Source: Bacteroidales bacterium UBA1189
Lineage (GTDB): Bacteria; Bacteroidota; Bacteroidia; Bacteroidales; Bacteroidaceae
Assembly: GCA_002309805.1 (NCBI GenBank)
Contig: DBYJ01000021.1
Span: forward strand, 1-10,395
Direction: 5' to 3'
Length of the DNA stretch: 10,395 nt
Positions 1 to 6,013 of this stretch are shown piece after piece; within the stretch, counting starts at the first letter, position 1; each line of letters begins with the position of its first letter. The notes beneath the pieces are model-generated. The model did no database searches, was not told the origin of the DNA, and worked only from the letters and a program-made list of their open reading frames with translations. The translations under genes were made by a program, and so were the position numbers.

Positions 1-138
1 GGCTGGGAACCCAGCCTCCAGTTCGAGGAAGGCATCGAGAAGACCGTCCGCTGGTATCTCGACCATCAGGATTGGATGGACAACGTCACCTCCGGCGACT
101 ACCAAAAGTATTATGACGAAATGTATAAGAACCGATAA
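1..138 (+). CDS. rfbB: dTDP-glucose 4,6-dehydratase, C-terminal end (partial)
   Basis: Frame 1 is open from the window edge to a TAA at 136-138 and encodes the last 45 residues of a protein. The text (GWEPSLQFEEGIEKTVRWYL, then DNVTSGDYQKYYDEMY) matches the C-terminus of RfbB/RmlB-type NAD-dependent epimerase/dehydratases. In these proteins a GW-P---FEEGI-KTV-WYL helix is followed by a short tail with W and a YxxYY-like element. The enzyme converts dTDP-glucose to dTDP-4-keto-6-deoxyglucose in the dTDP-rhamnose pathway for surface polysaccharide. The catalytic and NAD-binding parts lie upstream of the window and cannot be checked. The next gene starts 14 nt after the stop, so the two are probably co-transcribed. 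Another sugar-nucleotide dehydratase or epimerase of the same family is a less likely alternative. Confidence 0.8.
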   Translation, partial: GWEPSLQFEEGIEKTVRWYLDHQDWMDNVTSGDYQKYYDEMYKNR

Positions 139-152
139 ATAAGATATACTTT

Positions 153-1808
153 ATGCTGACCAACGACAATCACCTCTACATTGCCCACTGCGACGATGGT
201 GCCATCAACCTCTGCGGCAAGATGGCCAACCGCCACGGACTGGTAGCCGGCGCCACCGGTACCGGCAAGACCGTCACCCTGCAAGTACTCGCCGAGACCT
301 TCAGCCAGGCAGGCGTCCCCTGCTTCATGGCCGACATGAAGGGCGACCTTAGCGGCATCAGCCGTCCCGGCGCCATGAGCTCGTTCATCGAGAAGCGCTG
401 CCCCGAGTTCGGCATCGAGAACCCGCGGTTCGAGGGCTGCCCCGTGCGCTTCTACGACGTCTTCGGCGAGCAGGGACACCCCATGCGCACCACCATCAGC
501 AACATGGGTCCCCAGCTGCTGGCCCGTCTGCTCGACCTCAACGACACGCAGACCGGCGTCCTCAACATCGTCTTCCGCATCGCCGACGACCGCGGCCTGC
601 TGCTCATCGACATCAAGGACCTCCGCTCGATGCTCAACTACGTCAGCGAGCACCACAAGGAGTACACCACCAAGTACGGCATGATGACGTCGGCCAGCAT
701 CGGCGCCATCCAGCGCGCCCTCCTCAGCCTCGAGGACCAGGGCGGCAACATCTTCTTCGCCGAGCCCTCGTTCGACATCTTCGACCTTCTGGCCAACGAA
801 GGCGGGAAGGGCGTGATGAGCGTCCTCGCAGCCGACAAGCTGATGCTCAACCCCAAGCTCTACAGCACCTTCCTGCTCTGGCTGCTCAGCGACCTCTACG
901 CCCAGCTGCCTGAGGTGGGCGACATGGATCTGCCCCGCCTCGTCTTCTTCTTCGACGAAGCCCATATGCTCTTCACCGACACCTCGAAGGCCCTCATCGA
1001 GAAGATCGAGCAGGTCATCCGCCTCATCCGCTCGAAGGGCGTCGGCGTCTATTTCGTCACCCAGTACCCCACCGACATCCCCGAGAACATCCTCGGCCAG
1101 CTGGGCAACCGCGTTCAGCACGCCCTCCGCGCCTATACCCCCAAGGACCAGAAGGCCGTCAAGGTCTCGGCCGACACGTTCCGCCCGAACCCCAAGTTCG
1201 ACACCTCCGAGGCCATCACCCAGCTCGGCACCGGCGAAGCCCTCGTCTCCTTCCTCGACGAGAAGGGCATCCCCGGCATGGTGCAGCGCGCCAAGATACT
1301 CTTCCCCCTCAGCCAGATCGGTGCCATCAGCTCGTCAGAACGCGAGATGATCATCAACCGCAGCCGCATCTACGGCAAGTACGACAAGATGATCGACCGC
1401 GAGAGCGCCTTCGAAATCCTCCTGGCCGAAGCCGAGGCAGCCGAAAAGGCAGCCGAAGCCGCCGCAAAGGAAGCCGCCGCAAAGGAAGCCGAGGCCGAGC
1501 GCCGCGCCATCGAGGTTAGCAAGCGGGAAAGCGGGCAGGTCAGCAAGCGTAGCGGCAGGGGTGAAACGACTACCAAGGTCACCAAGAAGTCCGGCAGTAA
1601 GAGCATCGGCAAGGTCGTTACCGGCGCCATCGTCACCTCTGCCACCGCCGCCGTGGGCAGCGCCATCGGCAAAGAAGTCAAGAAGGCCGTCGGCGGAAAA
1701 GCCAAGAGCGGCTCCGTCCAGAAGACCGCTGGCAATGCCATCGGCAACGCCGCCAGCTCAGCCACTCGCTCCATTCTCCGTTCCATCCTCGGCAACCTGA
1801 TAAAATAA
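153..1808 (+). CDS. HerA/YjgR-like P-loop ATPase (DUF853 family)
   Basis: The 551-residue product resembles E. coli YjgR and other DUF853 proteins, which are related to the HerA/FtsK-type ATPases. The N-terminal text MANRHGLVAGATGTGKTVTL (about 24-43) carries the Walker A motif GATGTGKT at 33-40, followed by FMADMKGDLSG. A Walker B strand FFFDEAH sits at 265-271, with the acidic pair D268/E269. The downstream LIRSKGVGVYFVTQYPTDIP segment is typical of the family's C-terminal ATPase core. Beyond about residue 420 the conserved domain ends. There is an Ala/Glu/Lys-rich helix (420-455, probable coiled coil), a basic Ser/Lys/Gly stretch, and a small-residue hydrophobic patch at about 486-515 that could touch membrane or mediate self-association. 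The real substrate of YjgR proteins is not established; DNA translocation is inferred from HerA homology. The ATG at 153 is chosen because the protein begins in register with YjgR. No Shine-Dalgarno sequence is visible. Confidence 0.88.
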   Translation: MLTNDNHLYIAHCDDGAINLCGKMANRHGLVAGATGTGKTVTLQVLAETFSQAGVPCFMADMKGDLSGISRPGAMSSFIEKRCPEFGIENPRFEGCPVRFYDVFGEQGHPMRTTISNMGPQLLARLLDLNDTQTGVLNIVFRIADDRGLLLIDIKDLRSMLNYVSEHHKEYTTKYGMMTSASIGAIQRALLSLEDQGGNIFFAEPSFDIFDLLANEGGKGVMSVLAADKLMLNPKLYSTFLLWLLSDLYAQLPEVGDMDLPRLVFFFDEAHMLFTDTSKALIEKIEQVIRLIRSKGVGVYFVTQYPTDIPENILGQLGNRVQHALRAYTPKDQKAVKVSADTFRPNPKFDTSEAITQLGTGEALVSFLDEKGIPGMVQRAKILFPLSQIGAISSSEREMIINRSRIYGKYDKMIDRESAFEILLAEAEAAEKAAEAAAKEAAAKEAEAERRAIEVSKRESGQVSKRSGRGETTTKVTKKSGSKSIGKVVTGAIVTSATAAVGSAIGKEVKKAVGGKAKSGSVQKTAGNAIGNAASSATRSILRSILGNLIK

Positions 1809-1926
1809 TTGAAAAATAAGGAATGAGATATTAGGAATTCAAGAATGAGGAACAAGAAATCGGCTGCGCACAGCCATTTTTCCTCCAAAACATTTCCTAA
1901 TTTCTCATTCCTCGTTTTTAATTATT
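1804..1926. repeat. Palindromic intergenic element (MITE-like or long hairpin)
   Basis: The first part of the spacer between the ATPase gene and the next gene can fold into one long imperfect hairpin. The outer arms are AATAATT (1804-1810) and AATTATT (1920-1926). Next, 1819-1837 pairs with 1894-1912 at 18 of 19 positions (AGGAATGAGA plus TTAGGAA against its complement). Further in, a GAGGAA / TTCCTC match leads to an apical GGCTG-CGCA-CAGCC hairpin (1862-1875). The left arm begins inside the stop codon of the upstream gene. The whole-element symmetry is more than a simple terminator needs and resembles dispersed palindromic intergenic repeats. Whether it is repeated elsewhere cannot be seen from this window. 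Confidence 0.6.
1862..1881 (+). terminator. Probable intrinsic terminator after the ATPase gene
   Basis: A GC-rich 5-bp stem GGCTG/CAGCC with a CGCA tetraloop (1862-1875) is preceded by an A-rich stretch and followed after one base by TTTTT (1877-1881). It lies 54 nt past the stop codon and forms the tip of the larger palindrome at 1804-1926. The stem is short, so efficiency is uncertain, but the placement fits the end of the rfbB-ATPase transcription unit. Confidence 0.5.
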
Positions 1927-1960
1927 CTAAATCCTTTTTATCCTTTTTTATTATAAACCT

Positions 1961-1991
1961 TTTGGTAAAAACCCTGTCATAATAGCGTTTG
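1961..1991 (+). promoter_or_regulatory. Bacteroidetes-type promoter of the Cthe_2159-like gene
   Basis: TTTG at 1961-1964 resembles the -33 element. TA at 1983-1984 followed by TTTG at 1988-1991 resembles the -7 element TAnnTTTG, with three rather than two bases between TA and TTTG. The distance from the first TTTG to the second (23 nt) equals that of the consensus arrangement. Transcription would start near 1998, giving a leader of roughly 35-40 nt. Confidence 0.45.
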
Positions 1992-2010
1992 AATCCAATT
2001 TCGATTCAAA
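1988..2010. promoter_or_regulatory. Inverted repeat overlapping promoter (candidate operator)
   Basis: TTTGAATC (1988-1995) and GATTCAAA (2003-2010) are perfect 8-bp inverted repeats separated by 7 nt. The left half-site contains the TTTG of the predicted -7 element and the right half-site lies just past the expected transcription start. This could be an operator for a dimeric regulator or a small 5'-leader hairpin. No regulator gene is adjacent. Confidence 0.4.
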
Positions 2011-2034
2011 TTCTATGAACATAAAAAAATAGAG

Positions 2035-3837
2035 ATGAAAGTATTGCGAGTATTGTGTTGTGCATTGCTGGTTTGTTTGTTGGCCATCGGTACGGTTGAG
2101 ATGTCGGCTGCCAGCTCCATGAAAGTGACCATCACTTATGCAGGCAACTCCGTGAAGGTGAGCCAGCCTAAGAACAAGAAGATCAAGGTAACCCACACGG
2201 GCGCCAAGGTAGTGGTGGACAGCCAAGTGACGGACGATGAGGTGGAGTATGTGCTGAAGGGCGAGTCGGCGGACGGCAGCTTCGAACTGAACGGCAAGTA
2301 CAAAGCCACCGTAACCCTCGACGGCCTAACCCTGACGGCGCAAGAGGGGCCGGCCATCAACCTCAAGTGCGGCAAGCGAATGAAGCTGCATCTGGCTGAC
2401 GGCTCGGCAAACGTGCTGGTCGATGGAGTGGACACCCTGCACAAGGCTTGCATCTACACCAAGGGGCATCTGGAAATCGGCGGCGGCGGCAAGCTCAACG
2501 TGACGGGCCACTCGAAGAACTGCATCGCTGCCAAGGAATATATTGAAATCAAGCGTTCGGCAGGCTGCATCACCCTGGCGTCGGACACGGGCAACGGCAT
2601 CAACAGCGGAACGGATATCACCATCAGCGGCGGGACTATCGACTTCAACCTTGCCAGTTTGGATAAGAAAGCGCTGAAGTGCGACTCCACCCTGACCATC
2701 AACGGCGGCAGCATTCGCGTGCTGATGACAGGCGATGGCGGCAAGGGCGTGAAGTGTGGCGACCTCGTGATGAATGGCGGAACCTTGGACATTGAAACCA
2801 CGGGCAACTACGTGAGCATTCGCCCCTTCGGTGGCTTCGGAGGTCCTGACTTCGGTGGAGAGATGCCCGACTTCGGTGGTTTTGGAGGCCCTGACTTAGG
2901 CGGAGAGATGCCTGACTTTGGCGGTGGAATACCTGACTTCGGCGGTGAAATGCCTGACTTTGGTGGATTCCCTGGCTTTGGCGGCGAGAGACCTGACAGC
3001 ATAGACTTCGGCGGATTCCCAGGATTCCCGCCAGGAGACGGCTTCCCTGACTTCGGCGGTGGAATGCCCGATTTCGGTGGATTCCCCGGCTTCGGACGTT
3101 CCAATCGTGGTGACCAGATACAAATAAGCGACTCCATCCGCCAGCTTCTTTTCGGCGACCAGCCCGAGGAGCGAAGAATGGGATTCGCCAAACAAAAATA
3201 CGAAGGCAGCGCCAAGGCCATCAAGGCCATGGGCACCATCACCATCAACGGCGGTGAGGTAAGCGTGACCACATCCTCCGCTGGTGCCGAAGCTCTGGAA
3301 GGGAAGCAAGGGGTGACCATCAACGATGGTTCAGTACACTTGAAAGCCATGGACGACGGCATCAACTCCAACGGGACGATAGCCTTCCACGGCGGCGACG
3401 TATTTGTGTGGAGTGTGGGCAACGACGCCATCGACTCCAATTCGCGTGGTCAGGAGGGCATTGTCATTACCGGCGGCACCATCAACTCATGCTCGCAAGT
3501 AGGGCCTCCAGAGGAGCCGTTCGACAGCGATTTTACCCCGATGACCCTCACGGGCGGCACCGTGTTCGGCATGGGCGGCTCGATGGGCGGCGAAGCCCCC
3601 ATGCCCCGCGAGTCGGACGACACCCAGCTTACCGTCTCGCTGAACGGCCTGCCCTGCCCCGAGGGGAAAACGCTGCTATGTGTCGACGACGACGGACGGG
3701 AGCTGTTCTCCTTCGTCATCCCCTTCACCATGCGGAGCAGTAGCAGCATCCTCTCCCTGCCCCAATTCCAGAAAGGAAAAACCTATCGCGTCAAAATCAA
3801 AGACCCCGACGTCACGCTGAAAGAATTCACCTTTTAA
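2035..3837 (+). CDS. Secreted Cthe_2159-type carbohydrate-binding beta-helix protein
   Basis: The 600-residue product starts with a signal peptide (basic MKVLR, then a hydrophobic core to about 20, with a likely cleavage near SAAS at 24-27). What follows is typical of the Cthe_2159 family (formerly DUF4353). There are repeated short beta-strand rungs such as ITISGGTIDF, LTINGGSIRV and LVMNGGTLDI before the insert. After it come AIKAMGTITINGGEVSV, GAEALEGKQGVTINDGSVHL and DDGINSNGTI. The founding member from Clostridium thermocellum is a beta-helix that binds polygalacturonate with calcium, so a role in binding or sensing polysaccharide outside the cytoplasm is plausible but inferred. Residues about 264-354 form a Gly/Phe/Pro/Asp repeat between the two halves of the helix. 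No lipobox or type IX sorting domain is evident at the ends. The gene stands alone with its own promoter. Confidence 0.82.
   Translation: MKVLRVLCCALLVCLLAIGTVEMSAASSMKVTITYAGNSVKVSQPKNKKIKVTHTGAKVVVDSQVTDDEVEYVLKGESADGSFELNGKYKATVTLDGLTLTAQEGPAINLKCGKRMKLHLADGSANVLVDGVDTLHKACIYTKGHLEIGGGGKLNVTGHSKNCIAAKEYIEIKRSAGCITLASDTGNGINSGTDITISGGTIDFNLASLDKKALKCDSTLTINGGSIRVLMTGDGGKGVKCGDLVMNGGTLDIETTGNYVSIRPFGGFGGPDFGGEMPDFGGFGGPDLGGEMPDFGGGIPDFGGEMPDFGGFPGFGGERPDSIDFGGFPGFPPGDGFPDFGGGMPDFGGFPGFGRSNRGDQIQISDSIRQLLFGDQPEERRMGFAKQKYEGSAKAIKAMGTITINGGEVSVTTSSAGAEALEGKQGVTINDGSVHLKAMDDGINSNGTIAFHGGDVFVWSVGNDAIDSNSRGQEGIVITGGTINSCSQVGPPEEPFDSDFTPMTLTGGTVFGMGGSMGGEAPMPRESDDTQLTVSLNGLPCPEGKTLLCVDDDGRELFSFVIPFTMRSSSSILSLPQFQKGKTYRVKIKDPDVTLKEFTF
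2824..3105 (+). repeat. In-frame PDFGG tandem repeat within the beta-helix gene
   Basis: About 90 codons encode degenerate 6-8 residue units such as PDFGGEM, PDFGGFGG, PDLGGEM, PDFGGGI and FPGFGGE. At DNA level the units share a core like GACTTCGGTGG and similar variants, with many synonymous differences, so the array is not a recent perfect expansion. Its length keeps the reading frame open. The segment interrupts the beta-helix rungs and probably forms a flexible exposed loop. Confidence 0.75.
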
Positions 3838-3858
3838 GGTTGAAGAAGCAAATAAGAT

Positions 3859-3888
3859 AACAGAGAAACCATTTCTGTTTACCTTTTT
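3859..3888 (+). terminator. Possible terminator after the beta-helix gene
   Basis: AACAGAGAAA (3859-3868) can pair with TTTCTGTT (3872-3879), with a small bulge and a CCA loop. A five-T run follows at 3884-3888. It lies 21 nt after the stop codon, in the gap between two converging genes. The stem is AT-rich, so confidence is modest. Confidence 0.35.
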
Positions 3889-3891
3889 ATA

Positions 3892-3912
3892 AGGGTACCC
3901 CATAAGTACCCT
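3892..3912. terminator. Convergent-gene hairpin, possible minus-strand terminator
   Basis: AGGGTAC (3892-3898) and GTACCCT (3906-3912) form a perfect 7-bp stem with a 7-nt loop. On the minus strand it lies 56 nt past the stop of the ZIP transporter gene and is followed by TTATAAAAA, not a clean U tract. It may help end the minus-strand operon, but the fit to an intrinsic terminator is incomplete. Confidence 0.35.
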
Positions 3913-3967
3913 ATGCTTTATTATCTTAGCCCACTGCGTTATTTGCGTAGTCCAAAATTGGGCGACG

Positions 3968-4732
3968 TCAGCCTAACAGCACGTCCAAGACCATCATCAG
4001 GGCAAAGCCGAGGGCGAAGCCGACGGTACCGATGTTGGAATGACGGCCCTGCGAATACTCAGGCACCAGTTCCTCCACCACCACGTAGAGCATGGCGCCG
4101 GCGGCGAAGGCCAGCATGTAGGGCATGATGCCGATGATGGATGTGGCCAGCAGGAGTACCAGCGCACCGCCGATGGGCTCGACGATGCCACTCAGCGCGC
4201 CGATGCCGAAGGCACGGAGGCGGCTGTTGCCTTCAGCCCGCAGCGGCATGGAGATGATGGCCCCCTCGGGAACATTCTGTATGGCGATACCCAGCGACAG
4301 CGCCAGGGCGCCGGCCAGGCGGAAATCGGCCGTAAGGGCGCCAGCGATGGCTACGCCCACGGCCATGCCCTCGGGAAAGTTGTGGATGGTGACGGCGAGA
4401 GCCAGCTTGGTGGTGCGCGACAGACGGCTCTTCGGTCCCTCGGGGCCGCCGACGGGGTGGATGTGCGGCGTGACGTAGTCAATCAGAAGCAGGAATGCAA
4501 AGCCCGCCAGTAGGCCGACGACGGGCGCGACGACCGCCGACGGCCCCTCCCCCATCCCGATGGCCGGAATGATCAGCGACCACACCGAGGCGGCCACCAT
4601 CACGCCGGAGGCAAAGCCCAACAGGATTTTCTGCACCAGCGGAGGCATCTCCCGCTTCATGAAGAACACGAATGCCGAGCCCAGGGCAGTCCCCAGGAAC
4701 GGAATCAACAGCGCAACGACAACCGGATTCAT
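3968..4732 (-). CDS. ZIP family divalent metal transporter (GufA-like)
   Basis: The 254-residue product is an integral membrane protein with about eight hydrophobic segments. It carries the ZIP hallmark helices: HNFPEG at 117-122, QNVPEG at 152-157 and a later SGIVEPIGG at 181-189, which carry the His, Asn and Glu ligands of the transport site. A His-containing loop TPHIHP (88-93) precedes them. ZIP proteins import zinc, iron or manganese into the cytoplasm; the metal cannot be told from sequence here. The start at 4732 (MNPVVVALLIPFLG) is chosen because the family begins with this helix. A longer open frame to 4966 runs through the upstream gene and gives non-family sequence. The start overlaps the stop of the DUF4491 gene in an ATGA (4729-4732), so the two are probably translationally coupled. 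Confidence 0.9.
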   Translation of the reverse strand: MNPVVVALLIPFLGTALGSAFVFFMKREMPPLVQKILLGFASGVMVAASVWSLIIPAIGMGEGPSAVVAPVVGLLAGFAFLLLIDYVTPHIHPVGGPEGPKSRLSRTTKLALAVTIHNFPEGMAVGVAIAGALTADFRLAGALALSLGIAIQNVPEGAIISMPLRAEGNSRLRAFGIGALSGIVEPIGGALVLLLATSIIGIMPYMLAFAAGAMLYVVVEELVPEYSQGRHSNIGTVGFALGFALMMVLDVLLG

Positions 4733-5052
4733 TTCTTTTGTTTCTTTTGACGGATGGATTCGTAATAGGCATGGCGGCGGGGATTCTCCGGGAACCAGCC
4801 CCTGAGGACGCGCTTTTCCTGCTGGAACATCTCCAGAATACCCCAAAGGCAGGAGAAGGCAAAGCCGCCGATGATGGTGGAGAGTGTCTGGTCGGCAACG
4901 AACAGCGACGCACCGCAGCAGGCCAGCCCCACCACGAGCCAAAGCCACCAGCTCTGCTTGCCCCAATAGTACTCCATCTTGATGACGGCGGGATGGCAGA
5001 TGCCGATGCAGAAAAAGACGGCCGCGCCGACAATGATACCGCTGAAGTTCAT
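4729..5052 (-). CDS. DUF4491 family small membrane protein
   Basis: The 107-residue product has three hydrophobic segments, at about 4-24, 34-53 and 56-72. It has the DUF4491 pattern: an N-terminal G--VGAAVFF-IG--HP-VIK-EYY-G motif, then WW, and a C-terminal ILEMFQQEKRV--GWFP-NP segment ending in a basic tail (RQKKQKK). The function of the family is unknown. The gene sits between the peroxidase gene (stop 3 nt upstream) and the ZIP transporter gene (4-nt overlap), so it is certainly part of that transcription unit. A helper role for the transporter or for envelope redox homeostasis is a guess from position only. Confidence 0.85.
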   Translation of the reverse strand: MNFSGIIVGAAVFFCIGICHPAVIKMEYYWGKQSWWLWLVVGLACCGASLFVADQTLSTIIGGFAFSCLWGILEMFQQEKRVLRGWFPENPRRHAYYESIRQKKQKK

Positions 5053-5055
5053 CGT

Positions 5056-5679
5056 TTACAGCAGGGCTTTAATGTTCGCGTCCATCTCCTCAGGAGTCAC
5101 GGTGGGCTCGAAGCGGGCTACCACACGGCCCTTGCGGTCGATGAGGAACTTGGTGAAGTTCCACTTGATGTCCGGGTTGGAGGCATAGTCAGGGTTGGCC
5201 CTGGAGAGCATCCCGTCCATGAACCGGCCCGTGTCGCTGTCGCCGAAACCGGCAAAGGGCTTCTCCGAGTAGAGCCAGCGGAAGACGTCGTTGGCATGCT
5301 CGCCGTTCACGTCGGACTTCGCCATCAGCGGGAAGGTCACGCCGTGATTGATCCGGCAGAACTCCTCTATCTCTTCGTCGGTGCCGGGCTCCTGATGGCC
5401 GAACTGGTCGCAGGGGAAGCCGATGACGACCAGCCCCTTGCCCCTGTACTTCTGATACAGCGCCTCAAGCCCGTCGTACTGCGGGGTGAAGCCGCATTTT
5501 GAGGCGGTGTTGACAATCAGCAGCACCTTTCCCTTGTAGTCGGCAAAATTCATCACGTCGCCCTTGTTCGTCTCGGCGGTAAAGTCGTAGATGGTGGTTG
5601 CACCAGGCGTGCAACTGAGAAAGCCGGCAAGCGTTGCCGTCAGCGCCACAACGAGTGGGAACAATTGTTTCTTTGTCAT
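5056..5679 (-). CDS. Glutathione peroxidase family lipoprotein
   Basis: The 207-residue product is a thioredoxin-fold peroxidase of the glutathione peroxidase family. The peroxidatic Cys is C62 in NTASKCGFTPQY, and the supporting Gln (Q96) and Trp (W173) lie in FPCDQFGHQEPG and KWNFTKF. C108 in EEFCRINHGVTFP sits where 2-Cys family members keep the resolving cysteine. The enzyme is therefore more likely to be reduced by a thioredoxin-like partner than by glutathione, which Bacteroidales generally lack. The N-terminus is a signal peptide ending at a probable lipobox (GFLSC, C23), so it is likely anchored in the envelope. It would reduce hydrogen peroxide and lipid peroxides there. The start at 5679 gives the complete signal peptide and lies about 50 nt downstream of a good -7 element. 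It leads the operon with DUF4491 and ZIP genes. Confidence 0.9.
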   Translation of the reverse strand: MTKKQLFPLVVALTATLAGFLSCTPGATTIYDFTAETNKGDVMNFADYKGKVLLIVNTASKCGFTPQYDGLEALYQKYRGKGLVVIGFPCDQFGHQEPGTDEEIEEFCRINHGVTFPLMAKSDVNGEHANDVFRWLYSEKPFAGFGDSDTGRFMDGMLSRANPDYASNPDIKWNFTKFLIDRKGRVVARFEPTVTPEEMDANIKALL

Positions 5680-5731
5680 TTATCCTTACTTTTTATATCG
5701 TTAATCCGTCAGAGTTTTACTTTTCGATGTG

Positions 5732-5739
5732 CAAAGATA
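5732..5739 (-). promoter_or_regulatory. Promoter of the peroxidase-DUF4491-ZIP operon
   Basis: On the minus strand this reads TATCTTTG followed by C, a perfect match to the Bacteroidetes -7 consensus TAnnTTTG. It lies 52 nt upstream of the peroxidase ATG. The expected -33 region (about 5759-5763) reads TTTC/TTCC and falls inside the T-rich outer edge of the repeat at 5752-5884. Confidence 0.6.
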
Positions 5740-5751
5740 AGACAATTATTT

Positions 5752-5884
5752 GAAAAGGGGAAAAAAGAAAAAGGGGAAAATCGTTTAACGTTTAAGGGAG
5801 ATTGGTTTAACGTTTAAGGTTTAAGGTTTAACGAACACGTCCTTCGATGCCACCAGCGCCAGCCTCGTTAAGCGCAAGGGGAAG
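5752..5884. repeat. Left copy of 130-bp inverted repeat
   Basis: This segment is repeated in reverse orientation at 7851-7980. Positions 5803-5852 match the reverse complement of 7881-7930 at all 50 positions, and the flanks match with small indels out to the G/A-rich outer edge and the GCGCAAGGGGAAG inner edge. From outside in, it consists of a purine-rich edge, an array of GTTTAAC/GTTTAAG heptads (5783-5831, interrupted by GGAGATTG), and a unique GAACACGTCCTTCGATGCCA block. No target-site duplication is obvious. The outer end lies 12 nt from the peroxidase -7 element. Confidence 0.9.
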
Positions 5885-6013
5885 TATGATTTTGTGCTTA
5901 TATTTACTAAAATTATATTAACTTTTTAACCGCTAATGTCTACACACTCGCTGGGGGGGTGTGATGCTCGGTCTGACCGCTCCCTCCCTACGGGTTCCGC
6001 TCATAGTGGCGAT
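5885..6013. other. Spacer between left repeat and TlpA-like gene
   Basis: Together with the promoter and left repeat this completes a 334-nt gene-free stretch. The part at 5885-5935 is AT-rich. The part near the 3' end of the TlpA-like gene is GC-rich and holds a run of seven G (5953-5959) between CACAC (5943-5947) and GTGTG (5959-5963), which could form a loose hairpin. I see no convincing terminator, gene or RNA here. Confidence 0.5.

Noticed and set aside
111..1121. 336-codon open frame on the minus strand opposite the ATPase gene
   Set aside because: It is opposite a clear Walker-motif ATPase, has low-complexity Val/Leu/Asp/Glu-rich text with no family resemblance, and arises from the GC-rich third codon positions of the true gene.
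4733..4966. N-terminal extension of the ZIP transporter to an ATG at 4966
   Set aside because: The extension runs through the DUF4491 gene in another frame, reads as Cys/Arg/Pro-rich non-family sequence, and the ATGA overlap at 4729-4732 gives a start that fits the ZIP family.
5783..5831. CRISPR array suggested by short repeats
   Set aside because: The units are contiguous 7-bp heptads without spacers, and there are no cas genes.
5953..5959. Run of seven G as a phase-variation tract
   Set aside because: It lies downstream of the TlpA-like stop codon and outside any promoter, so length changes would have no obvious effect on expression.
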